Shown: in pieces, positions 58,488 through 62,627 of the stretch
Position numbering within the stretch: position 1 is the stretch's first letter
How the letters are laid out: each line of letters starts with the position of its first letter
Virus record (IMG/VR): IMGVR_UViG_3300025115_000633
Span: 1 to 62,627 of that record
DNA length: 62,627 nt
Reading direction: 5' to 3' (one strand)
Origin: a virus
Notes under the pieces: generated by a model
What the model was told of the DNA's origin: nothing
The model's input: the letters and a program-made list of their open reading frames with translations, nothing else
Databases searched by the model: none
Position numbers and translations under genes: made by a program

Positions 58488-59889
58488 TGTATTTTCAACC
58501 CATGTTCAAGACTGTGCCATTCGTTTAATGATAACGGACACCGAATTCCTCAAGCTAATTTATGGCAATCTGTTTCCTGAGATGATGACCTCTGAGGTTG
58601 CGGAGACCGCTGTCCGTGTATGCTGTGACTATTTCGCTAATTTTAAGTGTTCTCCAAATCAGCATTTTCAGGAAGAGTTTGACCGCCTGACATCTTCTTT
58701 GCCGGAAGAAAAACGTGAGCGTTATCGAGAGTATGGAGCACGGGTGATGGAGATGCCCAAGCCCGACAGCAGATATATCTCGAAACGTATCAACGAATAT
58801 ATTAAGGCTAGAGAGTTCAGTTCGGCTCTTGAGGAAGCGGCCAGTTTTGTGGAAAAAGGTGAGTTTGACAGGGCTTCCCATAGAATGCATTTGGCGATGA
58901 AAGCAGGGATCGATAGAGAGAACGTCGGACTCGATTATACGAGGGACGAGAGCACACTCAGGAGCCGCAGGTCGCCGGACGAAACGTTGATGCCTTTCGG
59001 CATTGAGTGGTTCGACTCCAAGCTGTCTGGAATGCACAGAGGTCAGTTGGTGACGCTTATCGGGTCGTACAAGGGGTCCAAGTCGTGGATGCTCTGCCAT
59101 TTTGCAAGAATAGGGTTGACGCATGGCAAGAACGTGGTATACCTCTCGCACGAAAACAGTGAAGAGGAATTCGCACGGCGGTTCGACATGATGTTCAACG
59201 CCTTCGTCTCAACCCCTGAACCAAAGGAAATATTTTATTCCTATCCTGACGGTGATGAGCGTTCGTATGAGATCAAACGTGAAGCTGTGCCTGAGTTGCG
59301 TGACACCATCTACAATGATGAAAAGGTGCTCCGCAAGCGAAGGTATGTGGAACGTATGGGAGGCAGAAGCCGGCTTTTTGTGAAGAAATATCCTATGGCT
59401 ACCTGTTCTGTGTTTGAGGCAGAAAGGTATATGGATTATCTTGAAAGATACCACAACGTCACAACAGACATTCTGATAACTGACTATGCTGACATTATGA
59501 AACCTACAGACAACCGAATGGACACCCGAGACCGTTTGAACGATACCTATATTCACCTGAAGAGGATAGCTGATGAGCGTAATATTCTTGTAATAACAGC
59601 ATCTCAATGCAAGCGTGAGGCGATTAATGCAAAAACATTGAGCATTAAAGACTTTGCTGAAGACATCCGAAAAGCCGCAAATGTCGATATTGCACTCGGC
59701 ATAACGTCCACCCCGCAGCTTAAAGAAGCTGAAGCTGCGACCGTGCAAGTGCTTGCCCACCGCTCGGAAGAGCAGGGTTTGGCGGCTATTGTGGGTCAGA
59801 AACTGGATACGGGTGGCGTGGTTTTGTGGTCGATGCCAGCTGCCGGCAACAGGACGCCCGGCGCTTCCTCTAATGTGGATGATGACTAA
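58477..59889 (+). CDS. Replicative DNA helicase, DnaB-type
   Basis: A 470-aa hexameric helicase. Helical N-terminal part (about 1-165), then GIEWFDSKLSGMHRGQLVTL and an unusual Walker A (GSYKGSKS at about 204-211), VVYLSHENSEEEFARR (H1a-like E), ILITDYADIMKP for Walker B, and LVITASQCKREA (H3 Q). TTG 58477 or GTG 58480 both fit the GAAGAGGAGA upstream. Works with the primase at 55271. Confidence 0.85.
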   Translation: MVDNVFSTHVQDCAIRLMITDTEFLKLIYGNLFPEMMTSEVAETAVRVCCDYFANFKCSPNQHFQEEFDRLTSSLPEEKRERYREYGARVMEMPKPDSRYISKRINEYIKAREFSSALEEAASFVEKGEFDRASHRMHLAMKAGIDRENVGLDYTRDESTLRSRRSPDETLMPFGIEWFDSKLSGMHRGQLVTLIGSYKGSKSWMLCHFARIGLTHGKNVVYLSHENSEEEFARRFDMMFNAFVSTPEPKEIFYSYPDGDERSYEIKREAVPELRDTIYNDEKVLRKRRYVERMGGRSRLFVKKYPMATCSVFEAERYMDYLERYHNVTTDILITDYADIMKPTDNRMDTRDRLNDTYIHLKRIADERNILVITASQCKREAINAKTLSIKDFAEDIRKAANVDIALGITSTPQLKEAEAATVQVLAHRSEEQGLAAIVGQKLDTGGVVLWSMPAAGNRTPGASSNVDDD

Positions 59890-61376
59890 TGGATTCTGAG
59901 GATTATAAAGGGCTTACCGACGCCGAGATGAACCAGGTGTTCGACTGGTCGGGGCTTAAAAGCAACCCCCTGCACCACCAAAAGGTGGTGGCTACGTGGG
60001 CTATGGCTGAAGGTTTGGATCGCCTGATGCTTTGGATGGGTGTTGGGGTGGGTAAAACCTACACCTCACTCATTCTATCAGAATTATGGGTATGTAATAG
60101 GATACTTGTCCTCTGCCCGCCATCGGTTGTACCGGCGTGGATAGAGCAGGTAAAAATGCATACCGACAGATCCATTTACGTGATAGATGGACCAGCTTAT
60201 CTACGATGGGAGGAATTTTACACCTCCGATGAGAATGTTATAATCTTGCCCTACGACGGCCTCAAGTATGTATTTGGGGACATCAAAGATGTTAAACGCT
60301 GGTCAAAAGGTGAGCTGAGGGACGCCCAGGGCTTTGTCCTGGATGATAAACGCCTGCTTGCCGTCAAAGAGTTGGGATTCGACTGTGTGATAATGGACGA
60401 AATCCACCACATCAGGAATCCGCAGTCGGTGCAATCGAGGGCGGCAATTAAAGCATCTGGGGAGATAAAACATGCAATAGGGATGACCGGCACACCGATA
60501 GCCAATGACGCCGCCGACCTGTGGGCGGCATATTTTGCTGTTGATAGGGGCAAGAGTCTGGGTCCATCGAGGAACGCCTTCATTCACAAATATGGGTATA
60601 TGGATCCCTGGAAACGCCCACATGTGAGAAAATCCAGTTTGCCGGCGATCAGAAAGCAGGTATCTCCTGTTACGATGCAATACGCAAGGCATGAATGTAT
60701 CGACCTGCCGCCTGAGACAAGGGAAGTGGTTTCGGTCGAGATGTCGGACAAGCAAACTAAACTCACAAACCAGCTCAGGACAACATTTGCCGCAAACGTG
60801 GACAATAAAAAGATAACTGTCGCTAATGCCCTTGTAGCCACAATCAAGCTGGCTCAGGTGGCTAACGGATTTATCCAGGACGAGGACGGGAACGTCGAAG
60901 TGTTTAACGAGAATCCTAAGATTGAGATTCTTAAAGAAGTGGTGTCGGAGTTGGAGGAGAAGTGCATCATCTTCCACGCCTTTGAAACAGACGGGCAGCT
61001 TATCGAAAAGGCGATGAAAAAGATGGGGATACATAGCAGGTCATTACGTGGAGAGATAACCCATAAACAGAGGGAGAAAGCTCTAAACGATTTCAAAAAT
61101 GACCCCTCTGTCCGTGTGCTCATCGCCCATCCCCAATGCGGTGGCGAGGGGCTTAATCTTCAGTTTGCAAGCGTGGCAATTTTCTATAGCTGTTGGTATG
61201 AAGGAATGCATGTCAGGGAGCAGGCCGAAGGCAGGATAAGCCGCACAGGGCAAACGAAGCCTGTCCTTTTCATCGATATTGTGGCTGAAAGATCTGTTGA
61301 TGAGGCTATATCTCATAACAGGCAAAGGAAACAGAATACTGCAAAAGCTGTGGTGGATTGGATTAAGAAAAAATGA
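59889..61376 (+). CDS. SNF2/UvsW-like helicase
   Basis: A 495-aa superfamily 2 translocase. Motif I GVGVGKT at 51-57, LVLCPPSVVPAWIEQV (Ia), VIMDEIHH (II), MTGTPIAND (III) and, in the second lobe, HAFETDGQ, HPQCGGEGLNLQFASVAIFY (V) and EQAEGRISRTGQTKP (VI). These match SWI2/SNF2-type proteins of phages that remodel DNA or branch structures, as UvsW does. One-base overlap with the DnaB gene (TAATG). Confidence 0.9.
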   Translation: MDSEDYKGLTDAEMNQVFDWSGLKSNPLHHQKVVATWAMAEGLDRLMLWMGVGVGKTYTSLILSELWVCNRILVLCPPSVVPAWIEQVKMHTDRSIYVIDGPAYLRWEEFYTSDENVIILPYDGLKYVFGDIKDVKRWSKGELRDAQGFVLDDKRLLAVKELGFDCVIMDEIHHIRNPQSVQSRAAIKASGEIKHAIGMTGTPIANDAADLWAAYFAVDRGKSLGPSRNAFIHKYGYMDPWKRPHVRKSSLPAIRKQVSPVTMQYARHECIDLPPETREVVSVEMSDKQTKLTNQLRTTFAANVDNKKITVANALVATIKLAQVANGFIQDEDGNVEVFNENPKIEILKEVVSELEEKCIIFHAFETDGQLIEKAMKKMGIHSRSLRGEITHKQREKALNDFKNDPSVRVLIAHPQCGGEGLNLQFASVAIFYSCWYEGMHVREQAEGRISRTGQTKPVLFIDIVAERSVDEAISHNRQRKQNTAKAVVDWIKKK

Positions 61377-61414
61377 ATAAAGAAAACCTTAAAAAAATCA
61401 AACCGCCTGACGAG

Positions 61415-61438
61415 GTTTAACGCCCCGTCCGGTATAAT
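61415..61438 (+). promoter_or_regulatory. Phage promoter, GTTTAA-N12-TATAAT family
   Basis: GTTTAA 61415-61420, TATAAT 61433-61438, 12-base spacer identical to that at 43947-43958. Preceded by GACGAG. ATG 61459 follows AAGGAG 10 bases upstream. Confidence 0.75.
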
Positions 61439-61458
61439 GCTACTAAAGGAGATTAAAT

Positions 61459-62010
61459 ATGGATAATTCGTTTCTATCGACAATGTTGGATCAGGCAGTA
61501 GAAATGAAAGAGTCGCGAGGGAAAGGCCGAACAACCTTCAAAATCTCGAGTAAAAAGAATACGCCTATACCGGAGGGAGTCTTTCCGGCATGTGAAATTG
61601 TGGTGTTTTATACGCCAGAGGGTAAGCCGAAATCTTGCAGAGCCAAATTTGTCGTGTCTGAGAATTTCAAGCTTTCTCAAACCCACACTTTCCCGTTTTT
61701 TTTTGAGGATGACCAAGATGACCAAGATGACCAAGATATTTCACAAAAACTTGAGAGAATTATCAAGAATCAGATTTACCCTATCTTTGCTCTACAGATA
61801 CTCTCTGCGAATAGCATGATCTCTCTGATGAGCAGAGGGTATTCGTTGCTCGTGGCATCGACACTAGTGGAGAACGTTAGGAAAATGACGGAGCAGATGA
61901 ATTCACCGTCTCAAATTCTCGATATCCAGGTTATGACGCAGCAAATGTTGATAAAGCATTCTCACCCCGAAATTGAGAAAGATTTCAATGATTTTATGTG
62001 TGGAAAGTAA
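61459..62010 (+). CDS. Hypothetical protein with acidic micro-repeat
   Basis: A 183-aa protein. Three copies of the 9-bp unit GATGACCAA (61708-61734) code DDQDDQDDQ, next to a nine-T run (61696-61704) that codes FFF. Both could vary by slippage. Basic N-terminal part, helical C-terminus. Function unknown. Confidence 0.65.
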   Translation: MDNSFLSTMLDQAVEMKESRGKGRTTFKISSKKNTPIPEGVFPACEIVVFYTPEGKPKSCRAKFVVSENFKLSQTHTFPFFFEDDQDDQDDQDISQKLERIIKNQIYPIFALQILSANSMISLMSRGYSLLVASTLVENVRKMTEQMNSPSQILDIQVMTQQMLIKHSHPEIEKDFNDFMCGK

Positions 62011-62011
62011 G

Positions 62012-62278
62012 ATGGCTAGTAAGCTTTGCGGGTGGAAGAATTGTTCACAATCCGTACGTGGACAGAACATATTCTGTTCCAAAGAATGCGAAGACGCGGC
62101 GCGTATGGACAACCTTAAAAATCCGGTTAAGAAGTCTGAGAAACTGCGGGTATGTTTAAGCTGCGATAAATCTTTTATGTCTACCGGTATAGGGAATCGC
62201 CTGTGCCCGTCTTGCTCGTCAAAGAACGAAAATGTTCTTGTATATAGAGTTGCTCCTCTCCGTGAGGATGAAAATTAA
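62012..62278 (+). CDS. Small double zinc-finger protein
   Basis: An 88-aa protein beginning at ATG 62012. First finger CGWKNC ... FCSKEC at about 6-26 and second CLSCDKSF ... LCPSC at about 48-68. Basic loops suggest nucleic-acid or protein binding. In-frame ATG 61973 lies in the previous gene without a ribosome site. Confidence 0.65.
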   Translation: MASKLCGWKNCSQSVRGQNIFCSKECEDAARMDNLKNPVKKSEKLRVCLSCDKSFMSTGIGNRLCPSCSSKNENVLVYRVAPLREDEN

Positions 62279-62297
62279 TCAGATACAGAAGGTGTTT

Positions 62298-62627
62298 ATG
62301 CTTTCGCTTTTGACCTTCACCGAGCTGTGTAAGCCAAATCTCAAAAGACCGGCGGATGGCTACCCCCATGCCGTCAAGCCCCATCCATTCTCCCACGCTA
62401 ATGCCGTGATCTCCAGGATTCATTTCCATTGGAGCCTCAGCAACGGTCAGTGGTTCTGGATGAATGGGCACCCGTTGAACCCTGTGGAAAGGCATGGCAT
62501 AGGGTTTTTAGGTAGTGACCTCAGATGTTACCGTCTTAATCCCTCCCCCTCCGCATCTCTTCTTGGAAGATCTACTACTCCATCTTCCCCGAAATCTTTT
62601 GGAAAGGCGGGTTTTGCTACCCCCCCT
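62298..62627 (+). CDS. Partial gene at window end
   Basis: From ATG 62298 (GAAGG seven bases upstream) the frame stays open for 110 codons to the end of the window, so the C-terminus is missing. Residues about 39-68 have IHFHWSLSNGQWFWMNGHPL; the rest is P/S-rich. Unrecognised. An antisense frame covers the same bases but also overlaps the zinc-finger gene, so the plus strand is preferred. Confidence 0.45.
   Translation, partial: MLSLLTFTELCKPNLKRPADGYPHAVKPHPFSHANAVISRIHFHWSLSNGQWFWMNGHPLNPVERHGIGFLGSDLRCYRLNPSPSASLLGRSTTPSSPKSFGKAGFATPP

Noticed and set aside
62181-62495. Minus-strand 104-codon frame at the window end
   Set aside because: It overlaps the well-supported plus-strand zinc-finger gene by about 100 bases; an open plus-strand frame with a ribosome site explains the region better.

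Overview
The window is a continuous piece of a tailed-phage genome of the myovirus (contractile tail) type. Every gene I can support lies on the plus strand. Genes are packed with ATGA, TGATG or TTGA overlaps, and ATG, GTG and TTG starts are all common. The head and tail genes recall the T4/P2 lineage at domain level: gp21-like protease, gp23-like capsid, sheath, tube, gp53, spike, gp25, gp6/J and gpI. I see no integrase, repressor, tRNA, CRISPR array or insertion sequence. The host cannot be named from the sequence. A SPASM radical-SAM enzyme hints at a host growing with little or no oxygen (inference only).

Layout: (1) 1-8.7 kb is a glycan-type block of glycosyltransferases (GT2, GT9 and GT4 types), a sulfotransferase-like protein, a fragment resembling a polysaccharide deacetylase and small zinc-ribbon proteins. 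(2) 8.8-22.8 kb is head and neck: a prohead protease with a nested scaffold start, the major capsid protein, neck genes, a NIF3-like protein, tandem small membrane proteins, a fibre-neck fusion and a possible metalloprotease. (3) 22.9-35.8 kb is the tail: terminator, sheath, an HNH remnant, tube (apparently with an AUC start), tail chaperone with an out-of-frame extension, tape measure, hub, spike and baseplate wedge. (4) 35.8-43.3 kb holds two gpI-like baseplate proteins with remarkable cysteine repeats, a GT25 glycosyltransferase between them, a radical-SAM/SPASM enzyme behind its own promoter, GT9 and GT2 genes and two fibre-like paralogs. (5) 43.35-43.5 kb is an intergenic leader with a host-like promoter and an RNA that can form two mutually exclusive long stems. 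(6) 43.5-62.6 kb is replication and regulation: a sigma-like protein, a uracil-DNA-glycosylase/DNA polymerase fusion, SSB, RecA, two DNA methyltransferases, a PP-loop sulfur-transfer protein, primase, a second sigma-like/winged-helix protein, DnaB helicase and an SNF2-like helicase.

Most interesting points: a putative system in which phage tail-tip proteins carrying (C-x3)n repeats are modified by a radical-SAM maturase and possibly by glycosyltransferases; a family of six promoters with the fixed architecture GTTTAA-N12-TATAAT, spaced like T4 middle (MotA-box) promoters and accompanied by two phage sigma-like proteins; and the bistable leader RNA at 43392-43486. All functional statements rest on reading motifs by eye; no database search was run.
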